The notes under the pieces: model-generated
What the model saw: the letters and a program-made list of their open reading frames with translations, nothing else
The model's database searches: none
What the model was told of the DNA's origin: nothing
Position numbers and translations under genes: made by a program
Assembly: GCA_048939725.1 (NCBI GenBank)
Contig: JBHLPG010000226.1
Location: forward strand, 1 to 6,522
From: Hodarchaeum sp048939725
GTDB lineage: Archaea; Asgardarchaeota; Heimdallarchaeia; Hodarchaeales; Hodarchaeaceae
DNA length: 6,522 nucleotides
Direction of reading: 5' to 3'
Shown here: in pieces, positions 1-6,377 of the stretch
How the letters are laid out: the number at the start of each line of letters is the position of its first letter
Position numbering within the stretch: position 1 is the first letter of the stretch

Positions 1-168
1 AGTAGTTACTTAGATGGCAGCGATGGCTTTCAAAGTGAATTTTACATTCTGAATGAGTATATTTTTCCAGCATTACTAGCTAATAGTGTGGGAATGGGAC
101 CTCTCACAATCTTGTTTGCTATTATTGTCCTAATACCTTGCGTTAAGAGGAAGAAAAGAAGACTATAA
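1..168 (+). CDS. C-terminal fragment of a membrane-anchored (probably surface) protein
   Basis: The frame is open from base 1 to a TAA at 166-168, giving 55 residues with no start codon inside the window, so the gene begins further left. The first ~20 residues are polar. A hydrophobic segment follows at about residues 21-46 (from IFPALL to VLIPC), then a basic tail KRKKRRL at the very end. One C-terminal helix followed by a lysine/arginine cluster is the usual layout of an archaeal surface protein anchored by its C-terminus, with the bulk outside and the basic tail in the cytoplasm. That layout is seen directly; the surface location is inferred. The catalytic or binding part of the protein is outside the window, so no function can be given. 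Chance is unlikely because the frame has an anchor-like ending and is followed by a T-rich tract and a promoter-containing gap. Confidence 0.62.
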   Translation, partial: SSYLDGSDGFQSEFYILNEYIFPALLANSVGMGPLTILFAIIVLIPCVKRKKRRL

Positions 169-172
169 TCCT

Positions 173-187
173 TCCTCTCTCTTTTTT
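173..187 (+). terminator. Possible U-tract terminator after the left-edge gene
   Basis: A pyrimidine-rich run ending in six T residues (182-187) starts five bases after the TAA of the left-edge gene. Archaeal RNA polymerase commonly terminates at such U-rich stretches without a hairpin, and no clear stem is visible here. Position supports the call; strength cannot be judged by eye. Confidence 0.4.
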
Positions 188-245
188 GAGATATTTCAAA
201 GATTACGCCTTCCATTGGACTTTTTCTTTCATATGGTCCACAATA

Positions 246-262
246 CAAAGCCTTATATATTA
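246..262 (+). promoter_or_regulatory. Probable archaeal TATA box/BRE for the PadR operon
   Basis: CTTATATAT at 252-260 matches the archaeal TATA consensus and is preceded by the purine-rich BRE-like ACAAAG. Initiation would be expected about 25 bases downstream, near 280-285. That leaves a leader of about 50 bases before the ATG at 333. The element lies inside the stretch that would be coding if the upstream TTG at 186 were used, which argues for the ATG start. PadR proteins usually repress their own promoter, so an operator may overlap here, but no clear inverted repeat was found. Confidence 0.5.
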
Positions 263-332
263 CTATGCGTTTGATAGTAATAGAAATAATAAAGTAAAAA
301 GTAATTCAGAAAAGTATTCACGAACCGATGAG

Positions 333-722
333 ATGACCTATTTGACTAGTAAGCAGCCCGATGTCAGAAATTGGATCGATAAGGAGCGCAATCAACTACT
401 CAACTCTGCCACTCGACTTATCCTCTTAGCGATTATTGATAAGAACAGTGAGAGTGGGATTCATGGCTATAATATTGCGACTGAACTCGAAAGTCAAACT
501 CGGGGAGAGATTTCTAAGACTACTGCTAGCTTTTACGCGATTCTCCGTAGACTTGTTAAAGAGAAGTTGATCGAATATCGCGAAGGTGATTCGCTCAAAG
601 GCCCCCCTCGAAAATATTACTTTCTAACTGATCAGGGCAGAGATGCCATGAAGGCATTGTACAAGAACTGGGAATACTACTCTCAGATCATCTCTGAGTT
701 TGAGAACTTAACAGGTGACTAA
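333..722 (+). CDS. PadR-family winged-helix transcriptional regulator
   Basis: This 129-residue protein is a DNA-binding one-component regulator of the PadR family, which mostly acts as homodimeric repressors. The hallmarks occur in order: LLAIIDKN..GIHGYNIA at about residues 30-49 (the first helices, with the typical HGY), the recognition-helix region SFYAILRRLVKEKLIEY at 66-82, and the wing GPPRKYYFLTDQG at 90-102. A C-terminal helix (about 103-125) would form the dimer interface. The length is normal for a short PadR protein. The frame extends upstream to a TTG at 186, but that extension covers the TATA box and precedes the conserved domain, so ATG 333 is preferred; no strong Shine-Dalgarno sits before it. 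The HAAS-domain gene starts five bases after the stop, the classic PadR-HAAS pair, so this protein probably represses that operon. Its ligand is unknown. Confidence 0.9.
   Translation: MTYLTSKQPDVRNWIDKERNQLLNSATRLILLAIIDKNSESGIHGYNIATELESQTRGEISKTTASFYAILRRLVKEKLIEYREGDSLKGPPRKYYFLTDQGRDAMKALYKNWEYYSQIISEFENLTGD
714..718 (+). promoter_or_regulatory. Shine-Dalgarno GGTGA for the HAAS gene
   Basis: GGTGA lies nine bases before the ATG at 728 and inside the last codons of the padR-like gene. It pairs with the archaeal 16S rRNA 3' end, fixes the downstream start, and suggests translational coupling of the two genes. Confidence 0.7.
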
Positions 723-727
723 ACTAG

Positions 728-1708
728 ATGAATATAACCGATGAAAATGTAAATGAATATTTAGATCAAGTTAAGAGACGTTTAAAATCATTGGATGATA
801 AAGATCAAATCTTACAAGAGTTGAAAACCCACATTTGGGATGTGGCACAGGATATTGCAACTGAAGAAAACGTTTCTGTATCGCAGGCATTTGAGATTGC
901 CCTCACAAGGATGGAAGATCCTGATACGTTAGCGAATCGCTTCCTCACAGAATATGAGGAGTTTGAAGGAAGATATCCTGAAAATAGAATTACTGAGCAA
1001 CAATTCCTGATCATTGGGGCTTTAGGTTTAGTTTTTGTGGCGATTGTGTCTGCAGTCTTCACAGCCATTAGTAGTGAGTCCTGGATTTTCTGGGTCTTTA
1101 CATTGATTCCAGGAGTAATTCTAGCCGTAATCGCAGTCGTGTACCTCTATTACAAAGACGAGCAGGATTTCCAAGAACAAATGGAGCTTTTTCGAGAGGA
1201 GATTCGCCAACAGTTCTTTGAAGGGAAGGAAAAAGAGATCGAGCCTACTTCCAGCTGGGGAGCCTTAAGGACGCATGTTGGGGGACTGATTGGGGCTCTT
1301 GCGGTAATTGTCACCATGGTTTTGATGTTTTGGATTACTGTTACTGAAGCCTTACCATTATTCAATGAGAATTGGTTTATTTCAGGCGCTCTCGCCTGTT
1401 ATATTACATGGACAGCAAATCTTTTTGCCTATCTGGCTCAGTTCTTCCTTGGACGAATTCGTGTTTCCAGGCTGATTACTGCTGCTGATAACACTATTGC
1501 CAGTTTAGCAATGATCACTCTCTTTCTAGCGTACCCCTTCACAGTTGGTCAGGCTTCAATCGCGTTAGGCCTTCCTTTTCTATCAGGAATTGATTCTATT
1601 CTTTGGATTATTCTCGCAATAGCCACGGTTGTCATGGCTGTGTCTGCCATGTATAATTTTGTTAAGTTTGGAATCTGGCAACCTGAGGAGAAAAAATCAT
1701 TACTGTAG
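728..1708 (+). CDS. HAAS (DUF1700-like) domain membrane protein, six TM helices
   Basis: The protein has 326 residues. The N-terminal ~75 residues form a soluble HAAS-type helical domain: YLDQVKRRLKSLDDKDQILQ-type helices at 11-30, ELKTHIWDVA at 31-40, and a third segment with EDPDTLANRF at 63-72 matching the family's usual 'G/E-DP..LA..' ending. Hydrophobic segments follow at about 93-113, 119-142, 184-205, 216-240, 256-274 and 289-313. A charged cytoplasmic-looking loop (143-178, rich in E, Q and K) separates helices 2 and 3. HAAS domains are known to sit in operons with PadR regulators and are thought to relay signals to or from a membrane module. Here the pairing and the five-base spacing from the PadR gene fit that pattern exactly. 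The membrane part has no transporter or enzyme motif I recognise, so its activity is unknown. The start is supported by a GGTGA nine bases upstream. Confidence 0.85.
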   Translation: MNITDENVNEYLDQVKRRLKSLDDKDQILQELKTHIWDVAQDIATEENVSVSQAFEIALTRMEDPDTLANRFLTEYEEFEGRYPENRITEQQFLIIGALGLVFVAIVSAVFTAISSESWIFWVFTLIPGVILAVIAVVYLYYKDEQDFQEQMELFREEIRQQFFEGKEKEIEPTSSWGALRTHVGGLIGALAVIVTMVLMFWITVTEALPLFNENWFISGALACYITWTANLFAYLAQFFLGRIRVSRLITAADNTIASLAMITLFLAYPFTVGQASIALGLPFLSGIDSILWIILAIATVVMAVSAMYNFVKFGIWQPEEKKSLL

Positions 1709-1720
1709 GAGCAGAATTGT

Positions 1721-2167
1721 ATGACCTTATTTGAAATTATCAGTACAATCGCTGTGAATCTTGCTAAGATCTTGGTGGTTATCGGAGTGTTTTGCGTTGT
1801 TCTGAAAATCATCAATAAGTCATGTAGGAATCAATCCTATAATGCCTTCTATAATAAGATGCAGCGTCCATTATACCATATTCACGTCAATGCCACAAAA
1901 TTTGCCATTATCTTAGGGTTTATCCATGGATTTACCATAACCCCGCTTGATCAGTCTTACATCCTTACTGGGTGGGTTCTTGGAATCGTAATGATACTGC
2001 TGCTAGGTTTTGGTGCCTGGATGAGTATTAAAAATAAATCTCAACCTCTGGGAGAAGCTAAAGATGTTGAATGGAGACCTATCAGGATTACGAAGTGGGT
2101 TCTAACCCTGAGTGTATTTCTCCTTCTTGTTCTTCATTATTTCCCTTCAATTGAATTCACTAGTTGA
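1721..2167 (+). CDS. Four-TM membrane protein, possible heme-binding cytochrome b-like bundle
   Basis: This 148-residue protein has four hydrophobic segments at about 5-30, 53-73, 80-102 and 122-141. Histidines fall at 53, 55 and 69 in the second segment and at 139 near the end of the fourth. The H55-H69 spacing of 14 within one helix is the spacing used by bis-histidine heme pairs in cytochrome b561, ferric reductase-like and related four-helix proteins. The fourth helix carries H139, but the position 14 before it is K125, so only one heme may be bound, or none. It starts 12 bases after the HAAS gene with TAGGAG about nine bases before its ATG, so it is the third gene of the PadR operon. Membrane location is well supported. 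Heme binding is inference from histidine placement, and an uncharacterised membrane protein is the safe name. Confidence 0.75.
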   Translation: MTLFEIISTIAVNLAKILVVIGVFCVVLKIINKSCRNQSYNAFYNKMQRPLYHIHVNATKFAIILGFIHGFTITPLDQSYILTGWVLGIVMILLLGFGAWMSIKNKSQPLGEAKDVEWRPIRITKWVLTLSVFLLLVLHYFPSIEFTS

Positions 2168-2177
2168 TTCTACAAAA

Positions 2178-2187
2178 TTTTAATATA
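2178..2187 (+). promoter_or_regulatory. TATA-like element for the TPR gene
   Basis: TTTTAATATA lies about 40 bases before the ATG at 2226, in the 58-base gap after the PadR operon. Initiation near 2205-2212 would give a very short leader. A weak GGGA (2212-2215) is the only ribosome-binding candidate. The gap is too AT-rich for the element to be certain, and read-through from the upstream operon is also possible. Confidence 0.4.
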
Positions 2188-2225
2188 GTATATTTGCATA
2201 TTAATAGTTCCGGGAAATATAGTAA

Positions 2226-4520
2226 ATGGACTTTTCTGAGGAATTAGACCGAATCGATCAACTGGTGAGCGAGGGTAACCTCAAGAAAGCATTCTCTCTC
2301 CTTGAAAAATTCGATAAACAAAATAATATCCCTAAATCTAAAAAAATATTTTTAGATATTCAATTACTTAAAATGAAGCTCTTAAAAGATATGGGAGAAT
2401 TTAGAAGACTTTGGGAGTTCACTCCATTTGTTATTCAAAGATCAAAAGAGCTCGGATCTACACTACAGCTTGTTGATGCTTTAAATGATTTTGCATTAGC
2501 AGGTTGGATAACAGAAAATTATTCTGAAAGTCTCTCAAAAATTAAAGAAGCAGAACAGATTCTTGAGTCCATCCCTAAGAATCTATCTTCAGAAATAATG
2601 ATGAGAAAAGCTTGGGTAATCCATCATAAGGGGAGAAATCTCATGTATGCCCATGATGATTATCGGAAAGCTTTAGAACTCTCCCGAGAGGCTGAAGTTA
2701 TATTTTTAAGATGCAATGACAGATTTGGGATTGCTCTTAATAATGACCTTATTGGGGAAATTTACGCGTCAGAGGGGAAAACCGAATCCGCGATTCAGAT
2801 ATATACGAAAAATCTTGGGATTTTCAAAGAAATAAAAAACAAATGGGGCATTGCTCATACACTTTGGAAGCTTGGAGAAATATCTCTTTATAAAGGAGAT
2901 GTAAATCAGGCGCTTGGTTACTTAGAAAAAAGTAAGAAGATTAGTGAGGAAATAGGTCATCAAGAAATATTAGCTCATTCATATGGTACTCTAGGAAGAT
3001 TGTATGTTCAAAAGGGAGATCTTAACCAAGCTTTAAAGCATTATGAAAAAAGTATGAGTATTTATAGAGAACATGGTAGGAAGTACTTCATTTCTTTATC
3101 TTTAGATAAATTAGGAGATATCTATTACATCAAAGGGGAAATACAAAAAGCTCTAGAATACTATCAAGAATCACTGAAAAATTTGGAATCTTTTACAAGG
3201 ACAAAGCGATTTAATAGTGCCCGTGCGTATAATAAAATTGGTAAAATCCTTCATGCACAAGGAAAGTATGAAGAAGCATATCAATTTTACAACAGGTGTC
3301 TAGAAAACATTACCGATATGAATGTGTCTCTACATACTTTTAGAGGGTTAAGTTACTTACCCTATTATAATCTAATCAAGCTCAGTATCGATTTAAACAA
3401 ACTAGAACAAGCACAAAATTATACTCAAAAACTAAAACAGATTAGTGAGACCGAAAACAACAAATGGTTGAATCAAACCTATATACTCGGATATGCGACT
3501 TTGTTAAAAACAGAAAATAGAGCAATACAACGGGGAGAAGCCCAAAAGCTGTTTAAACAAGTAGCTGAAGAAGAAATCGTGGATTTTGAACTGACAATTG
3601 ATGCAATCCTTAACCTAATTGAGCTCTTAATTGATGAATTTCATCATTATAGAAATGAAGAAATTTTACAAGATGTTAATGAATGGCTAAATAAGCTAGA
3701 AGAGATTGCACAGGACAAGAATTCTTTTTCGCTACTTGCTGAAACTTATTTACTCCAGTCAAAATTATCTTTAATTGAAATGAAACCAACAGAATCGCAG
3801 AAATTATTAAAAAAGGCATTTAATATTGCAGAGACGAAACAGTTGAGGCGATTAGCTGATATCATTGGTTTAGAACAACAGCTATTAGCAGAACGGTATC
3901 CGGCTGGGGAAACGGAGAAGCTGCTGAAACAAGATATTATTATGAGTGAGGCAGCAGAAACAACCTATTTCTTATCCATGGTTGGTCGGATGATTCACAA
4001 GAGATTCTATCTTAGTGAAACAGAGATTATAAAATTATTTAAACAAAAAAAGATTAGTGTTGAGGTTTGCTTTGGTTCATTTTCAGAAAATGGGTGGATT
4101 ATTCAAAAGAAAACCGAATCCTGTCCATTTAATAGAGAACAATTGCGTTCAATATTGGAATATTCTGGTGTATTATATCAACAGGGTGAACTGGAAACTT
4201 TTTATGGCCCATTTCCTCAACCATTAATTTATGGTGCAAAGAGGGTTGAGTGGCATTATATAACTTATGGAATAAGATTACCAGATGAATCTATGGAAGA
4301 TACCAGACTAATTAGAAAGGGAGGGGTTCCAGCGATTTTTCTATTTATTTATCCAAAGCAATTCGATTCAATAATGTTACTAGGTAAAAATAGAGTATTA
4401 AATTACCTTAATTTCTTGTTTAGTACAATCTCAGAAATATCAGACATAACTATCAATCAATTAGAGCAAGTTCAAGAAGAAATCTTAGCTTTTCTCCTTT
4501 CTGAACTTCCAAAAGCGTGA
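2226..4520 (+). CDS. Large TPR-repeat protein with a C-terminal longin/roadblock-like domain (putative)
   Basis: The protein has 764 residues, with no signal peptide and no membrane segment, so it is cytoplasmic. An all-helical N-terminal part contains clear tetratricopeptide repeats with a spacing of about 40 residues, as in LGN- or MalT-type arrays. The best copies begin near residues 168, 208, 249, 289 and 332, each with the pattern LG.IY..KG....AL.YYEKSL. More degenerate helical pairs run before (1-160) and after (370-560). From about 575 the sequence changes to a mixed alpha/beta domain. Strand-like segments fall at 611-618, 623-629, about 655-661, 674-685 and 701-709, with helices at about 636-651, 717-735 and 742-760. 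This order resembles the beta2-alpha-beta3-alpha2 order of longin domains; the assignment is inference. Such a protein would act as a scaffold or effector. The adjacent convergent gene encodes an Arf-like GTPase, a plausible partner. The specific function is unknown. Confidence 0.88.
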   Translation: MDFSEELDRIDQLVSEGNLKKAFSLLEKFDKQNNIPKSKKIFLDIQLLKMKLLKDMGEFRRLWEFTPFVIQRSKELGSTLQLVDALNDFALAGWITENYSESLSKIKEAEQILESIPKNLSSEIMMRKAWVIHHKGRNLMYAHDDYRKALELSREAEVIFLRCNDRFGIALNNDLIGEIYASEGKTESAIQIYTKNLGIFKEIKNKWGIAHTLWKLGEISLYKGDVNQALGYLEKSKKISEEIGHQEILAHSYGTLGRLYVQKGDLNQALKHYEKSMSIYREHGRKYFISLSLDKLGDIYYIKGEIQKALEYYQESLKNLESFTRTKRFNSARAYNKIGKILHAQGKYEEAYQFYNRCLENITDMNVSLHTFRGLSYLPYYNLIKLSIDLNKLEQAQNYTQKLKQISETENNKWLNQTYILGYATLLKTENRAIQRGEAQKLFKQVAEEEIVDFELTIDAILNLIELLIDEFHHYRNEEILQDVNEWLNKLEEIAQDKNSFSLLAETYLLQSKLSLIEMKPTESQKLLKKAFNIAETKQLRRLADIIGLEQQLLAERYPAGETEKLLKQDIIMSEAAETTYFLSMVGRMIHKRFYLSETEIIKLFKQKKISVEVCFGSFSENGWIIQKKTESCPFNREQLRSILEYSGVLYQQGELETFYGPFPQPLIYGAKRVEWHYITYGIRLPDESMEDTRLIRKGGVPAIFLFIYPKQFDSIMLLGKNRVLNYLNFLFSTISEISDITINQLEQVQEEILAFLLSELPKA

Positions 4521-4531
4521 AATCTTTTATG

Positions 4532-5116
4532 TTAGAATTTTCCTTCATACTTTTTTAGAACAGCTTCTGCGATTTCTAGATCCTTATCATCACTTATTTT
4601 GTCAGAAACGTCCTCAGCATTATTAATTACTACTTTTGCTTCAGCCACATCCTTGAAATTCGCAATAAATTCTAGCAAATCTAGTAGCCCCTCACCTGTT
4701 TTAGCACTGCATTCGATTGTCTGATTTTGTTGAACATAGGGTGGAGTAGTTGGAACTAAATCCAATTTGTTCACAATTAAGGTAGTACGCTCCATAATGT
4801 GGGGAAAAAGCTTCTTATTTTCTTTAATAAAAAGAGTGTAATTCTCAAAGTCGTTTTTACTTGTCACATCAATCACAAAAAAAATATGGACTGGATTCTG
4901 ATTGATTGCTTCAATCCAATATTTCCTAAAATCTCTCTGTCCTCCAATCTCTAAAATTCTGACTTTTGCGATGGTTTCTTCACGAAATCCTAATGTTGGT
5001 TCGTGATCCTCAAACTTTCCAGTCACGAGCCGTCTTAAAATGCTTGTTTTTCCAGCTTTTGCTGGGCCGATTACTAATAAGAATCCTTTAATCATTCTTA
5101 AGAATTCAGATAGCAT
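4532..5116 (-). CDS. Arf-like small GTPase (Ras superfamily)
   Basis: This 194-residue protein carries all five G motifs. These are the P-loop GPAKAGKT at 17-24, switch I PTLGF with the magnesium threonine T41, switch II EIGGQ at 56-60 with the catalytic-type Q60, NKLD at 116-119, and the base-binding SAK at 137-139. PTxGF plus GGQ is the Arf/Sar/Arl signature rather than Ras or Rab. The expected Asp of switch II (DxGGQ) is Glu here. There is no glycine at position 2 for myristoylation and no C-terminal cysteine for prenylation; the short start (MLSEFLRMI) could be an amphipathic helix. About 40 acidic residues extend the C-terminus beyond the G domain. ATG 5116 is chosen because GGAGG sits seven bases before it; the ATG at 5122 is only one base from that GGAGG. 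The gene overlaps the regulator gene by 11 bases and is co-transcribed with it. Its regulator or effector partners are unproven. Confidence 0.93.
   Translation of the reverse strand: MLSEFLRMIKGFLLVIGPAKAGKTSILRRLVTGKFEDHEPTLGFREETIAKVRILEIGGQRDFRKYWIEAINQNPVHIFFVIDVTSKNDFENYTLFIKENKKLFPHIMERTTLIVNKLDLVPTTPPYVQQNQTIECSAKTGEGLLDLLEFIANFKDVAEAKVVINNAEDVSDKISDDKDLEIAEAVLKKYEGKF
4551..4556 (+). terminator. Possible U-tract terminator for the TPR gene
   Basis: Six T residues lie about 30 bases after the TPR stop codon, with further T-rich runs at 4524-4528 and 4538-4541. They fall inside the 3' end of the opposing GTPase gene. Archaeal U-tract termination would fit, but no hairpin is seen. Confidence 0.3.
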
Positions 5117-6287
5117 TTTCATTCCTCCAATAGGTGTTAAAGATATCTGATACAGTTTTTGTAAATTGGGGTGCGATATGATAGTAAGGAGGATTACTAA
5201 CTTTTGAAGGGATAATTAGACATCCATGGTCTTCAAAGATAATGAAATCCCGTGAAATGTAGTCACGATGAAGAATGTTTATTTTAGGCCTTTGCTCAAT
5301 TTGTGATGAGTGTATAATTGAGGGAATGCGAATAGAATGTGTTGTTAAAATTTTTAATTTATGCTCACTTGTAAAATTATTCCGTGATGCTATTATCTCT
5401 AATAACTCTCCATTTGTGAATCGGTTTTGATAGATGGAGTTATCAATAATTCTTATTGTTTTATAATATTTTAAACAGGTATTGATCCTTTGTTCTATCT
5501 CAATGATACTTGGTAATGGTTGATGAGGTATAATTGCATCATACTCAATTCCAATCAATTGAGCCATCTTCTTTAATAATATAGTCTGATATTGGTGTAT
5601 TGATTCAAGAAGTTTAATTCGAATTTCTGCAAATGAATCAAGCGGAAGCCGAGGTTGAATAAACGTACCTCTTTTTTGGTACTTGTAGTAGATCACATTG
5701 AAAATATCTGAATGGGATGTTAATATGATGTCTAATTCACGATCTAACTTCATGGTAGATTTTTTAGAGGAAGAAACTAATTTGATTAGTTTATTTCTTG
5801 GAAGTGTATTATGAATGTAAGTAAAAGCAATAATCTTTGCCATTAAATTTTCTCCAGGATAGAGGGAACTTGTTGCTTTGAAAAGAGCATTCTTTATTAC
5901 TTCTTTATTTCGAATTCGTGATGCTTCCTGCAAGAAAGAAGCAGCACTTCGTTGAGTCTCTATCATCTGTTGTAATTTGGTTTTAAGCTCTTCAATAGTT
6001 AAAAGCAGGACAAGAACCTTAGGTTTTAGTTCGGAGTTTTTTCGAATATATCCCATGTTTTCTAGATCAGATACTCTATTACTAACAGTTGGTTGAGCAA
6101 TGGCTAATTTTTCAGTTAAAACATTTAGAGTCGTATACCCTCCAAGTCTGAACATCATTGCTAAGACACGAACATGTTGATCAGAAACAGTATGGTTCAA
6201 GGCATCCATAATAAGTGGTTCAAAGGCAAAAATTTCTTCAATGTCCTGTGTTAATGTCTCCAAGATAGCCTCGACCAAAAAAACCAA
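5106..6287 (-). CDS. TrmB-like transcriptional regulator with PLD-like C-terminal domain
   Basis: The protein has 393 residues. Residues 38-100 form a winged helix: a helix at 38-49, then LTEKLAIAQPTVSNRVSDLE (57-76, the helix-turn-helix), then NMGYI and a wing. A helical linker follows (about 100-140). Residues 145-205 have the look of a second winged helix (LPRNKLIKLVSSS..STMKLDREL). After more helices (218-247), residues 275-390 form an alpha/beta domain resembling the TrmB/PLD-like effector domain, including HRDYISRDFIIFEDHGCLII at 340-359. H340, D342 and D347 sit where a phospholipase D HxKx4D motif would be, with Asp replacing Lys, so catalysis is unlikely and ligand sensing is more probable. 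TrmB proteins typically sense sugars or other small molecules; the ligand here is unknown. The TTG at 6287 is the longest start; TTG 6263, with GAGG five bases before it, is an equal alternative. It is co-transcribed with the Arf-like GTPase. Confidence 0.8.
   Translation of the reverse strand: MVFLVEAILETLTQDIEEIFAFEPLIMDALNHTVSDQHVRVLAMMFRLGGYTTLNVLTEKLAIAQPTVSNRVSDLENMGYIRKNSELKPKVLVLLLTIEELKTKLQQMIETQRSAASFLQEASRIRNKEVIKNALFKATSSLYPGENLMAKIIAFTYIHNTLPRNKLIKLVSSSKKSTMKLDRELDIILTSHSDIFNVIYYKYQKRGTFIQPRLPLDSFAEIRIKLLESIHQYQTILLKKMAQLIGIEYDAIIPHQPLPSIIEIEQRINTCLKYYKTIRIIDNSIYQNRFTNGELLEIIASRNNFTSEHKLKILTTHSIRIPSIIHSSQIEQRPKINILHRDYISRDFIIFEDHGCLIIPSKVSNPPYYHIAPQFTKTVSDIFNTYWRNENAI
5124..5128 (-). 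promoter_or_regulatory. Shine-Dalgarno GGAGG deciding the GTPase start
   Basis: On the minus strand GGAGG lies inside the last codons of the TrmB-like gene, seven bases before ATG 5116 and one base before ATG 5122. The spacing favours 5116. Its location within the upstream coding region suggests translational coupling. Confidence 0.75.
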
Positions 6288-6310
6288 ATCAAAGTTAAGT
6301 TTATACTTGA

Positions 6311-6321
6311 CTTATAATAAT
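6311..6321 (-). promoter_or_regulatory. TATA-like element for the regulator-GTPase operon
   Basis: On the minus strand ATTATTATAAG lies about 25 bases before the TTG at 6287. This would start transcription near 6290 and give a leaderless or nearly leaderless message. A second AT-rich candidate (ATAATATATT on the minus strand, about 6338-6350) would give a leader of about 30 bases. The AT-rich context makes the choice uncertain. Confidence 0.4.
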
Positions 6322-6358
6322 CTATTGGCATCATAAAAAATATATTATAATTTTTATG

Positions 6359-6377
6359 GAAAAGTTTTTATAATAAT
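6359..6377 (+). promoter_or_regulatory. TATA/BRE candidate for the right-edge gene, divergent from the regulator
   Basis: GAAAAGTTTTTATAATAA has a BRE-like purine run followed by a TATA element, on the strand opposite to the regulator operon. It points at the signal-peptide-encoding frame starting at 6444, with initiation expected near 6395. The 10-base word TTATAATAAT occurs here (6368-6377) and again at 6312-6321 in the regulator promoter, so the two divergent promoters carry the same word. The regulator could control both, which is inference. Confidence 0.45.

Noticed and set aside
42..248. Minus-strand open frame of 68 codons
   Set aside because: It overlaps the C-terminal membrane-anchor frame and the promoter gap, shows no domain or ribosome binding site, and looks like a chance opening.
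805..1068. Minus-strand open frame inside the HAAS gene
   Set aside because: It is a shadow of a well-supported gene on the other strand, with no recognisable motif.
1150..1365. Minus-strand open frame inside the HAAS gene
   Set aside because: It lies fully within the HAAS coding region and has low-complexity serine-rich content typical of an antisense shadow.
1549..1815. Minus-strand open frame spanning the HAAS gene end and the next gene
   Set aside because: It crosses two good plus-strand genes and has no motif or plausible ribosome binding site.
2726..3325. Repeated LG.IY..KG....AL.YYEKS motifs as a possible DNA repeat array
   Set aside because: The repetition is at the protein level (TPR, about 40 residues per unit). 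The DNA copies are too diverged to be a tandem repeat or CRISPR.
5093..5095. Internal ATG (MIKGFLLVIG) as the GTPase start
   Set aside because: It would begin right at the G domain, but the GGAGG is 28 bases away; ATG 5116 has ideal spacing.
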